Shown here: positions 26,301-38,800 of the stretch, piece after piece
Position numbering within the stretch: the first letter of the stretch is position 1
Layout of the letters: each line of letters opens with the position of its first letter
Made by a program: the position numbers and the translations under genes
Assembly: GCA_017654935.2 (NCBI GenBank)
Contig: CM065699.1
Location: forward strand, 45,334,362-45,398,361
DNA: 64,000 nucleotides
Origin: Phymorhynchus buccinoides
Taxonomy: Eukaryota; Mollusca; Gastropoda; Neogastropoda; Raphitomidae
Reading direction: 5' to 3'
Notes under the pieces: model-generated
Databases searched by the model: none
What the model saw: the letters and a program-made list of their open reading frames with translations, nothing else
What the model was told of the DNA's origin: nothing

Positions 26301-26837
26301 TACTCATGGTGATTCCTGTGGATGACAAAGAGTGACTGATTGTTTGCTACTCACGGTGACTCCTGTGGATGAAAAAGAACGACTGATTGCTTGCTACTCA
26401 CAGTGACTCCTGTGGATGAAAAAGAATGGCTGATTGTTTGCTACTCACGGTGACTCCTGAGGATGAAAAAGAATGGCTGATTGTTTGCTACTCACGGTGA
26501 CTCCTGAGGATGAAAAAGAATGGCTGATTGTTTGCTACTCACAGTGACTCCTGTGGATGAAAAAGAACGGCTGATTGTTTGCTACTCACGGTGACTCCTT
26601 CTGTGGACTTGAGGCTGAGCAGCAGGTAGTGGACAATCTTCTCCATGTAGGGCTTCAGGTCTTGCTTCACCAGGCTGGACAGAGCCGCTAACAGGCCGTA
26701 CCTGGGACACAACAGCGGATCATTGACCAGTCAGTTTTTGTGTGGATTACTGTCATAAAGTTTGGGGCAGTGGGTGGAAGCCTCGTGCCTCCATACGGGG
26801 AGCTGGACGACCCAACGAGTCTCTGCCCGTGGGGATA

Positions 26838-26875
<38 letters not shown>

Positions 26876-29800
26876 TTCAGTACAAGTAGTTCACCACCTT
26901 CCTCTAGTCTATCTCTCTCTTTGACTGTGCCTTTTTCCTTTTCTTACCTACATTGTCTTGCTTCCACGACCAGCTTCCTTTTTTTTTGACTGAGGCACAC
27001 AAAAAAAGAAGAAATGCGCTTACACACATTCCCTGACGCAGGGCTGGCCAAAACTAATAGCCCGGTAGCCCGAGGCTTGCAGAGTTGCATCTAGGATTTG
27101 AAATAAGTGGGGGCAGCCCTCCCTCACCTTGAAAAAAGGGGGGGATTCTGATACAGAAAGGGGGGGGGGGGGGTCAGCAAAAAAAAAGTACAATAAAATG
27201 CAAACTTAGCTATGTGTACACACACACACACACAGAGATTAAATTTAACTTACCAGGATGAAAAGTAGTCTTACAGGCATGTTCAACAATTTCACGTTTC
27301 TGCACAACTTTCCCCAACAGGCCTTATTTTTACCCATTCTGCTTGAAATCTACTCAGTTTCCCACTTTTGGCAGCAGGCCTAGTGGCCTCACCTTCTGTG
27401 TCCGGTAACATTCTTTGTCACTGTCAGTATCAACACCACTTGCACCATCGGCGCCAGTTTTGGCAGCAATCACATTCACTGTTTCACTAGTTTTTGCTGG
27501 ACACGAAGCTGCTAATGCTGGACTTTCTTTCTTCTTCTGTAGCACAGGTTTTGGCTGTCGAAGTGGGAGTGGAAGGACGTGTTTTTTAAAAAGAAAAATC
27601 CAACAGCGTCGCACTCTTGCGTTTGGTCGCCATTTTACTTGGCGGCTGAATGTTGCGACCGGAAGCCCACAAAGTTAAACGCGCATTCATTGGCCGATCA
27701 CGTTTACAATTGACAGTACTGACCAATGAAATTGCTTTTTATTTGCGCTGTTGGGAGAAGTTGAGGTCCTGCTTGGGATGACTTTCTTGGCGGAAAAAAC
27801 AATCGCGCATATCACATGTTTGGAAGGCGGGCATGTAAAAAAAATTTGCGTGCGCGGTCCCGCATGGCTTTTTCAAATTTGCAGGATTTTCAAAAAAATT
27901 GTGTGAATCTAGATGCAACTCTGGGCTTGTATAAATCTGTGGCCAATCAGATTTCAAAAGTCACTAGCTTGATGGGCGACTAAATTTCAATACTGCATGG
28001 CCCTGTGTGTGTTTTTACCACTGAATCTCCCCACACCATCTCTCCCTTCCACTATCAGGCATCAGAATAGTAATGACGTCCAATCCTCTGAAAACCGTGG
28101 TAAAAGGGCCATCAAGGCCCTAGACTGAAGAGGGATAACACTGAAATGAGTTTCCAACATGACCAAAAAGGCTTAATAAAGTGATAAATCACTTTCAAAT
28201 GCGAATTAACAGAAAATATAACACTGAACAAACAGGCAAAACCTCTGACAAGAGAAGCCAATCTTCTGATACCTGCACTATCAAAGTAAGCTCAGCTGTC
28301 TGCCAAGATAACAATGTGCCAGCACTGGTACTGAAAAGAAAGGAAACGCAGCCTCCTCTCCCTTCTCTCTCCCCCCCCCTCTCTCTCCCTATCATTTCTT
28401 TTTCTCTCGATTCTCTCCTTTCCTTCTTTCCCACTCTCCTTTCTCTTCTCTTCCTCTTATTCCTGTGTAAGTGTGTTTTCAGGGATTCATTGTTGTTTTC
28501 TTTGGGCTAGTGGAAATGTGTTTGGGTAAGTAAAATGCTTCAGTTACTTGCCTGGAGTGCAAGTGAAATTTAAAAGTTTGTCCAGCATAGCGAGGTCAGG
28601 ATGATTGACACCGTCTAACATTGTTGAAACAGTAAATTTGAAACATTTCCTAATGCTTGCCAAAACTGTTATTGTCTGACCACCACAGCCAATTTCCTTT
28701 CTGTGTACAAAGGCACAAAAAAGGATTTCACTTACACACATCTCCTTAGCTTCCATAACCAATCTTATTTCCTTGCAGTGTGGTCAAATGGAGGGCTTCA
28801 CTTACACACATCTCCTTAGCTTCCATAACCAATCTTATTTCCTTGGAGTGTGGTTAGGTACAAGAAGTGGAGGGCTTCACTTACACACATCTCCTGAGGT
28901 CCGGGTCGTTGGCTCCGTCCAACAGGCCCAACCCCAGCTGCACACACTCTGTGGCTAAAGGCATGAACGTCTCCTTGCCGATGTTACGAGCCAGAACCCC
29001 AAGGGTGTCTGCAATTGCAAAACAACGCAATCACACAGTTAAAGCTTTCGCTGACACAAAAAACTAGAGCCTGAAAACACTAAATGAACCAGCATTTTCG
29101 GCTCCAATGACCTTGATCTCTGACCAATGATCATCATCTTGGAACTCGGTCGAGACATCTTAACATGCAAAATGCGAGGGTTCTAGGTCCCTCCGTTCAA
29201 ACGCTGTCGTGGTCACAAAGATAGAAACAAACAAACACACAGCCCTGTAAACATTTAACCAGCTTTAGCTTCGCCGCTGGTTAACAATCACACCCCCCAC
29301 CCCCCACCCACAATCAAGTCTCCAAATTAAAAACAACAACAACAGGCAACCATGTTTGTGACAGTCTGGACATCTATTATCATTTGAGCTTTTGCAGCGT
29401 CTGCCTGATTGTCTCAAACAGAATATGAAGTCAGGGATTCCACTGATCTTCACGCCTCACAATCACTGAATCAGGAGTCCCACTGAAAAAGCCAGAAATC
29501 CCTTCAATTTAGGGAGGGCTGGCCATCCTATATTGACTTATTTTTAGCAATGCCCAACAGACTGCCACCTACAGAATGTTATGCAGTTCATTTTTCATCA
29601 ATCCTGACATCCCTCTTCCGCCTTGATTTTCTGTCCCGTTAGTCCTGCTGAAATAAATTTTCTGTTTTTGTCTTTTTCATGTTGTTTTTTGCTGAATCTC
29701 AGAAATTGCTGCAGAAAAATCAATACCTATTCTCAAATCCGTTTGGCTGAGATAGTAGGGATGTACCCAGGGCAAGGAATCTCCACTATAAAAACATTCT

Positions 29801-32800
29801 AGCCCAGTCATTTAGAATAGCGGCTGCCCCCTCTGCTACCTGGCAGTCACAAGTTGAAAACGACCGACTGAGCGGCCTACATAAACACATGTACACTGAC
29901 CAATGGCAATGACTGGCCTACACACACACATGTCCACTGACCAATGGCAATGACTGGCCTACACACACACATGTCCACTGACCAATGGCAATGACTGGCC
30001 TACACACACACACATGTCCACTGACCAATGGCAATGACTGGCCTACACACACACACATGTCCACTGACCAATGGCAATGACTTGCAGCGACTTGGTGCCT
30101 TCGTCTGTGGCGGAGACGAGGTAGCCGCGGAAGTGTTGGATGATCTCCTGGAAGTACGGCTTCATGCCCTCACAGGCCGCTGTGGCTGAAAACAACACAG
30201 CACACACAAGCCCTCTTCACGTTGACTTGACGAAAATAACTTTAACTAAGGACAGGCTATATTTTGCATCTTGTTCATCATGCATCACAATAGGCAATTG
30301 GTAAGATGTTTGAATATATTCACTAAAGTGTACTCTTCATAGGAAGTGGGGTCAAGGGCATTCACTCTCCCTATGACTGGTCTCCCTTGGTTTTTTTTTT
30401 GTGTTTGTTTCTATGGACTCCTCTTCAGCATGTCCGGTGGTTCTAAACAGCCATCCTGGAAGTTATTGCCTATTGTGATGCATGAACTAATTGTGATGCA
30501 TGAACTAACTCACAAAATATCAGTTTTATTCACAAAAACTTGACAGACTGGACAGACTGAAAGCATGCCATTTCTACTTGAATGAACAGAGACAGCTTTA
30601 ACCAGAGATGTAAAGGGTGCCTAGGGCCCGGGGTGAACAGGGAGGGCGATACACAAGTTGGTCATCCGCTTTTCTTCTTTTGTATTATATTACATTCTTA
30701 GTTTCAAAAGCATGAATCTGCATTTGTGACTTTTCTTTGAGAAAAACTCAAAAATCGAATAGGCAAGGGTCCGCACTGACTCAAAACTTATGAGAGTTCA
30801 GTGTTTCCCATAACGCACATATGTGCGTCCCTGAAGCACAAAAATCACAGAGGGACTCTTTGATTTCAGCTCTGGGCGTCCCATGGGACGCACACTTTTT
30901 TCAACAGACCGGCGTCTGGCGTCGGTCATAGGTCATTGACTCGTCATTCTTGGCGTCGGTCATAGGTCATTGACTCATAAACCTTCGATTTTGACCGATA
31001 GTTTTAGCAGGCAGGCGGTCATCTGACCGATTGATTTTTCGTCAAAGCAGTCAACAACTTCAAGGATTCTGTCGTCTGCTAAACTTAGTTCTTCCGCGGC
31101 CTCGGACCATAATCAGAACTAAAAAGTTGTATCTGGCGAAACGAACGCCAAAACGAAGAAATGGCGGCATTCCACATTCGGTAAAGCTTTTCCGATCCAA
31201 CATTTTGAACACCAAATAAAGTTCCAGCGTGACCTAGTCTTCTAGTGCTAAACAAGATCGTTCTCGGCCTTTTGACAACAATCCGTGTTTAAAACCAGCC
31301 ATGCCTCCCCAAAAGAAGCCACGAGTAGGAAAGGGGCAGAAGAATATGTTTGCTAGTTTCGGACTCGCTCAGACATCGTCTGCAACTTGTAGGATCGTTG
31401 GAATTAGGTCAAGCCACCCCAACTTTTCCATATCAAAACTCTGAACCCGATTTTCGCTTCGTGCCACAGCGGTCAGTCTGTTTGCTTTGATTTTCCTGGT
31501 TGTCAATCTTGTTTCTGACCATCCGGGGTTTTCCTTTCTAAAGCAGACACATGTCCGGTCATTCTAAAACGATCTTTGTTTACATCTGAATGCTTGTTCG
31601 CGAGTGTGAAGTGCTTCAACTTTTAGGTCTGACTTCTTCGTTGACCAAATCTGAACGTTTTTTGCAAGTTCGACAGAGGAAAAAGCAGCAGCATCAAGCC
31701 GTTCTTTTAGAGATGTGAATGGCATCATCTCAAAAACTGCATATGCAAGTGTGTGTGTACGCTTGTGTGTCTGTCTGCCTGTCTCTCTGTCCATATCTCA
31801 ATCTGTTTGTCTCCCCCCCCCCCTCTCTCTCTCTGTAGTCAGCCTATTCCATTTCCAGGGGTTACTGCACATGTGTTTGCCTGTGTGTTCACTGTGCATG
31901 TAGCATGTGTGCTTAGCATGTATTTGCTTTTGTTAAAGTTCTGTTTCCCTTGAGAGAGGCGACCTTTCTGATCCTGTCAGGCTTGGCAAGCAGGGAGGGA
32001 GTAGGCCTAGAATGCTTAGGGTGACGGTCAGTACAGAGCAAAAGAAAAAAGAAGTTTTGAAACAAGCTTTCTCAATCAGTCAGGGAAGTACAGATCCAAA
32101 AAAGAAAATCTATTTCAACAATGATCTGACCCCCAAAGAAAGACAAAAATTACAGGACCTACTGACAGAAAAAAGACTGCGAACGCAAAAAGGTGAAAAG
32201 GATCTGGTGATTAGAAACTGGAAGCTAGTGTCGAAGCCTAAGCCTGCAGAGTCAGGAGCAGGTGGTGATAAGAAGGAAGGACAGACCAACGGTGAGGGTC
32301 GTCCTTCAGGGAATAAGTGACAGTCCCAGCATACAGCACCAAAGAATTTTGTAAATAACTGTAAAAATGTAAATATTTCATGTGGTTATACATTTTTGTA
32401 CAGTAACGTTGATAGTTTAAGCAATAAAGTTGAAGAATTTTTTACTCGTATTGACGATTTAAGACCTGATATTATAGGGCTTACAGAGACCTTACCAAAA
32501 AACAGACAGGGACTAGATGACAAGTGTTTTGATGTGCAAATCCCCAATTATGATCTTTTTACCAATGTTGACAGGAAGAGAGGGGTGGCACTTTATGTAC
32601 ATAAATCTCTTAAGGCAAAAGAGTTCAGTGGTTTTAATTACTTGAGTTTTGATGAGAGCGTGTGGTGTGATTTCAAAAATGTAAATGGAGAGAAAGTACT
32701 TGTTGGATGTATGTATAAAAGTCCTAATTCGTCTGTAGATAATCATGATAATCTATTAAAAACTCTAAGATCTCCAAAGCTAAGCAACTTTAATAAAGTA

Positions 32801-35800
32801 TGTATCGTAGGAGATTTCAATTTTCCAAATATTAAATGGAATGGAACATGGACAAGTAAATTGGACAATGAATTTATGGAATGCTTAAGAGACTCCTTCT
32901 TGATACAGAAAGTAAAACAACCTACTCGTAACAGACTGGGTCAGAAATCTAACATAGATGATCTAATTTTGATCAATGATGATAATCTAATCTCTAATGT
33001 TACCCACTTAGACCCCCTCGGAAAGAGTGACCATGATATGATGATATTTCAGCTTAATTTACCTAGGGTAAGAGTGATTCAACCAAAACAGTACCATTTT
33101 ATCCTTTCTAAAGGCAACTATGATTTGATGAGGGAAACACTTCTAATGGAAGACTGGACAGGTATGGGAAGTAAAGATGTAAATCAGGGTTGGGAAGAAC
33201 TGAAGACATTAATTATTAAGTTAATGGACCAATGCATTCCAAAGGTGAAAACTAAAAAAAACAAGCAAGTGAAGCCATCGTGGATGAATAAGAAATCAAA
33301 AAGTAAGATAAAGAATAAATATAAAATGTATAAACGTTTTCTAAAAAGAAAAACTGTTTATGCTTACCTAAGGTACATACTGGCAAGGAATACATGTAAT
33401 AAATTAATTAAAAAAGCCAAAAAGAACTACGAAAGAAAGCTTGCAGAAAATTGTAAGGAAAACCCCAAGGCTTTTTGGAAGTATGTTCAAGAAAAAACAA
33501 AAGCTAATGTAGGAATTGGTGTATTGAAAAGGGCGGATGATAGTCTAGCAGTAGATGATAAGGAAAAGGCAGAAACATTAAATGAATTCTTTGCTAGTGT
33601 TTATAAAAAAGAAAACTTAAATAATATACCAACTCCTCCTCAGTGTTCTAAATCTAATAATATATCAATTTGTGATATTAGAGTAACCCCATCAGCTGTG
33701 CAAAAAAAGTTACAAGAACTAAATCCCCAGAAAGCCCAGGGTCCCGATAAAATTCCCCCACGTGTATTGAAGGAACTCAGTAACGAATTGGCTCTTCCGT
33801 TGAATATGATTTTCAACAAATCTCTTGAGACAGGACAGCTTCCTGATGATTGGTTAAAGGCTGAAGTGACTGCTATTTATAAGAAAGGGTCTAAAGTTGA
33901 TCCTGGAAATTATAGGCCAGTGAGTTTAACTTGTGTGTGCTGTAAAATACTGGAATCATTTATAAGAGATGCAATAGTTAACCATTTAACCGACAACAAC
34001 TTGTATGCCGAATGTCAACATGGCTTCAGGAAAAAGAGATCTTGTGTCACACAGTTACTGGAGGTAATTGAGGACTTAACTAAATTGTTAGATGAGGGCA
34101 AAACTGTGGATATAATATACCTTGATTTTAGAAAGGCTTTTGATACAGTGCCTCATGAACGTCTATTGTCAAAAATGTCTGCTTATGGTATCACTGGTAG
34201 TATTCTTAATTGGACCAGAAGTTTTTTAACCGGGAGAACACAGGTGGTAAGAATAAATGAAGCCAAATCTTCACATGTGCAGGTCTACAGTGGTATCCCA
34301 CAAGGCAGTATCTTAGGCCCAGTACTCTTTACTGTTTTCATTAATGACCTTCCAGAGTGTGTCAATAGTACTTGCAAAATTTTTGCAGATGATACAAAAG
34401 TTTATAACGATTCTAAATATGCTAACCTTATCCAGGAAGATCTAGATCATCTTATAGAGTGGTCCAAGACATGGAATTTGTATTTTAATGTTTCTAAATG
34501 TAAAGTATTGCATATGGGTAAGAAAAATCCAGGAAAAAACTATGGTATGAGTATAGAAGATACAGTCAAAATGATTGAATCCTGTACTAGTGAGAAAGAT
34601 TTAGGTGTAACTTTTGATTCTGTTTTGTCATTTGATACTCATATCAACACTGTTATAAATAAAGCTAACCAAATGATTGGACTTATCAAAAGAACATTTT
34701 CATATCTTGACAGATCCATGTTTTTAAAACTGTATAAGGCCCTTGTTAGGCCCCACCTTGAATATGCAAATATTATATGGCATCCATATTTTAAAAGACA
34801 GTCTGTAGCTATAGAAAAGATCCAAAGAAGAGCAACCAGATTATTGAGAGAATGCAGAGATATGAATTACCTTGAAAGACTAAAATACCTTAATTTACAT
34901 TCCTTAAAAGGTAGAAGATTGAGAGGGGACCTGATTGAGACGTATAAGATATTTAATGGCCTTGTTAACATTGATGTTACTAATATTTTCCAACTAACAG
35001 ATTATAACAGAACAAGGAATTCAGAAATGAAAATCCTGATGGGCCATAGCAATACTAATATGAGAAAAAATGCACTGACTAACAGAATTGCACAGTTTTG
35101 GAATGTTCTTCCTACTCAACATAAATGTTCACCTAATAGTAATACTAATGTATTTAAAAGTCTTCTGGACAGCAATCAAAAATGTAAACAAATGTTTTTT
35201 GAATATGATGAATGAACATATCAAAATTATAATGCGTATGCGCAACTATAATAAATGTACAAAAAGAAGGAAGGGGACACTTGATAGGCCGCGAGGCCTA
35301 GGCTTATGAGCCAGTCCCCCACTACTACTACTACTACTAAAGCAGTTTTTTATCATATACTTAGGGGACTCTTAAAAATATGAAAAGGACTCTTAAAATT
35401 TTGCACAGGGAGTCCCTGGGACTCTCACATTTCACCCCTATGGGAAACACTGGAGTTGACACATACAATCCAGGGGCACCAGTTGCACAACCAGTCAAGG
35501 TGCCTACTAATAGAAACACTAATAGCATAGCAGGGAGTCAAAACTTATGAGAGTTGACACATACAATCCAGGGGCCCCAGTTGCACAACCAGTCAAGGTG
35601 CCTACTAATAGAAACCCTAATAGAAGCATAGCAGGGAGTCAAAACTTATGAGAGTTGACACATACAATCCAGGGGCCCCAGTTGCACAACCAGTCAAGGT
35701 GCCTACTAATAGAAACCCTAATAGAAGCATAGCAGGGAGTCAAAACTTATGAGAGTTGACACATACAATCCAGGGGCCCCAGTTGCACAACCAGTCAAGG

Positions 35801-38800
35801 TGCCTACTAATAGAAACACTAATAGAAGCATAGCAGGGAGTCAAAACTTATGAGAGTTGACACATACAATCCAGGGGCCCCAGTTGCACAACCAGTCATG
35901 GTCCCTTCTAATAGAAACATGGCACAGAGTCAAAACTTATGACAGTTGACACAAATCATCCAGTTGCATAATCGGTTAATGCACCTACTTATAAAAACAC
36001 AGCACAGTCAAAATTTAGGACAATTGACACAAATCATCCAGTTGCACAATCGGTTAATGTACCTACTTATAAAAAAATAGCACAGAATCAAAACTTATGA
36101 CAGTTGACACCAGTCATCCAGCGACCCCAGTTGCACAATCGGCTAAACACAGCAGAGAGTCAAAATTTAGGACAGTTGACACCAATCATCCAGTGTCCCC
36201 AGTTGCACAATTGGTTAACGTGCGTAAAGCTGGAATTCCATATGCGCTATCTGCGCTATTTTCAGTGGCTTAAATTGCCTGCGACTTTCAAAGGCAAAAA
36301 AAATTGCTTGCAAAATTTAATCGACGCTAAAATCTCTGGCGATTTTCGATAGCGTTATTCAAACATCGCGATAAAAAAGTGATCGCGCCAACATTCTTCA
36401 CCAGTACCACAAGTTTCTACACGCTTTTGGAAGCCATGCTGGCTGCAAAAAATGGAGTGATGTTTTAGCTCCGCCCACAAAAATATTTTTTCGCTTCACC
36501 AGGCGAAAAAATAAAATTTGCGAGCAATTTTCAACTGACTATGGGTGTACAGAATGACTTTACTGTTGGTGGCGATAACATTGAATCCATTTTCAACTGA
36601 CTATGGGTGTACAGAATGACTTTACTGTTGGTGGCGACAACATTGAATCCATTTTCAACTGACTATGGGTGTACAGAATGACTTTACTGTTGGTGGCGAC
36701 AACATTGAATCCATTTTCAACTGACTATGGGTGTACAGAATGACTTTACTGTTGGTGGCGATAACATTGAATCCATTTTCAACTGACTATGGGTGTACAG
36801 AATGACTTTACTGTTGGTGGTGATAACATTGAATCCATTTTCAACTGACTATGGGTGTACAGAATGACTTTACTGTTGGTGGCGATAACATTGAATCCAT
36901 TTTCAACTGACTATGGGTGTACAGAATGACTTTACTGTTGGTGGCGACAACATTGAATCCATTTTCAACTGACTATGGGTGTACAGAATGACTTTACTGT
37001 TGGTGGCGATAACATTGAATCCATTTTCAACTGACTATGGGTGTACAGAATGACTTTACTGTTGGTGGCGATAACATTGAATCCATTTTCAACTGACTAT
37101 GGGTGTACAGAATGACTTTACTGTTGGTGGCGACAACATTGAATCCATTTTCAACTGACTATGGGTGTACAGAATGACTTTACTGTTGGTGGCGACAACA
37201 TTGAATCCATTTTCAACTGACTATGGGTGTACAGAATGACTTTACTGTTGGTGGCGACAACATTGAATCCATTTTCAACTGACTATGGGTGTACAGAATG
37301 ACTTTACTGTTGGTGGCGATAACATTGAATCCATTTTCAACTGACTATGGGTGTACAGAATGACTTTACTGTTGGTGGTGATAACATTGAATCCATTTTC
37401 AACTGACTATGGGTGTACAGAATGACTTTACTGTTGGTGGCGATAACATTGAATCCATTTTCAACTGACTATGGGTGTACAGAATGACTTTACTGTTGGT
37501 GGCGACAACATTGAATCCATTTTCAACTGACTATGGGTGTACAGAATGACTTTACTGTTGGTGGCGATAACATTGAATCCATTTTCAACTGACTATGGGT
37601 GTACAGAATGACTTTACTGTTGGTGGCGACAACATTGAATCCATTTTCAACTGACTATGGGTGTACAGAATGACTTTACTGTTGGTGGCGATAACATTGA
37701 ATCCATTTTCAACTGACTATGGGTGTACAGAATGACTTTACTGTTGGTGGCGATAACATTGAATCCATTTTCAACTGACTATGGGTGTACAGAATGACTT
37801 TACTGTTGGTGGCGATAACATTGAATCCATTTTCAACTGACTATGGGTGTACAGAATGACTTTACTGTTGGTGGCGACAACATTGAATCCATTTTCAACT
37901 GACTATGGGTGTACAGAATGACTTTACTGTTGGTGGCGACAACATTGAATCCATTTTCAACTGACTATGGGTGTACAGAATGACTTTACTGTTGGTGGCG
38001 ACAACATTGAATCCATTTTCAACTGACTATGGGTGTACAGAATGACTTTACTGTTGGTGGCGACAACATTGAATCCATTTTCAACTGACTATGGGTGTAC
38101 AGAATGACTTTACTGTTGGTGGCGATAACATTGAATCCATTTTCAACTGACTATGGGTGTACAGAATGACTTTACTGTTGGTGGCGATAACATTGAATCC
38201 ATTTTCAACTGACTATGGGTGTACAGAATGACTTTACTGTTGGTGGCGATAACATTGAATCCATTTTCAACTGACTATGGGTGTACAGAATGACTTTACT
38301 GTTGGTGGCGATAACATTGAATCAATTTTCAACTGACTATGGGTGTACAGAATGACTTTACTGTTGGTGGCGACAACATTGAATCCATTTTCAACTGACT
38401 ATGGGTGTACAGAATGACTTTACTGTTGGTGGCGACAACATTGAATCCATTTTCAACTGACTATGGGTGTACAGAATGACTTTACTGTTGGTGGCGACAA
38501 CATTGAATCCATTTTCAACTGACTATGGGTGTACAGAATGACTTTACTGTTGGTGGCGACAACATTGAATCCATTTTCAACTGACTATGGGTGTACAGAA
38601 TGACTTTACTGTTGGTGGCGATAACATTGAATCCATTTTCAACTGACTATGGGTGTACAGAATGACTTTACTGTTGGTGGCGATAACATTGAATCCATTT
38701 TCAACTGACTATGGGTGTACAGAATGACTTTACTGTTGGTGGCGACAACATTGAATCCATTTTCAACTGACTATGGGTGTACAGAATGACTTTACTGTTG

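Larger units (their letters stand above)
31945..35340 (+). mobile_element. Non-LTR retrotransposon (LINE, CR1/Jockey group), 5'-truncated
   Basis: Contains an ORF1-like C-terminal region and a full endonuclease/reverse transcriptase ORF, ends in a short (CTA/ACT)n tail near 35320-35337, and lacks a promoter region. The open coding region suggests a young insertion. Confidence 0.85.
30799..35452. mobile_element. hAT-like element split by a LINE
   Basis: Ends CAGTGTTTCCCATA..TATGGGAAACACTG. The flanks (tatgagagtt left, gagttgacacatac right) join into the 102-bp repeat unit that continues to the right, so the element landed in that array. Without the LINE it would be about 1.3 kb. An ORF start MPPQKKPRVGKGQKNMFASF at 31301 may be a transposase remnant. 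Confidence 0.6.

Noticed and set aside
32396..35215. 939-codon ORF as a host gene
   Set aside because: Endonuclease and reverse transcriptase motifs with a simple-repeat tail mark it as a LINE.
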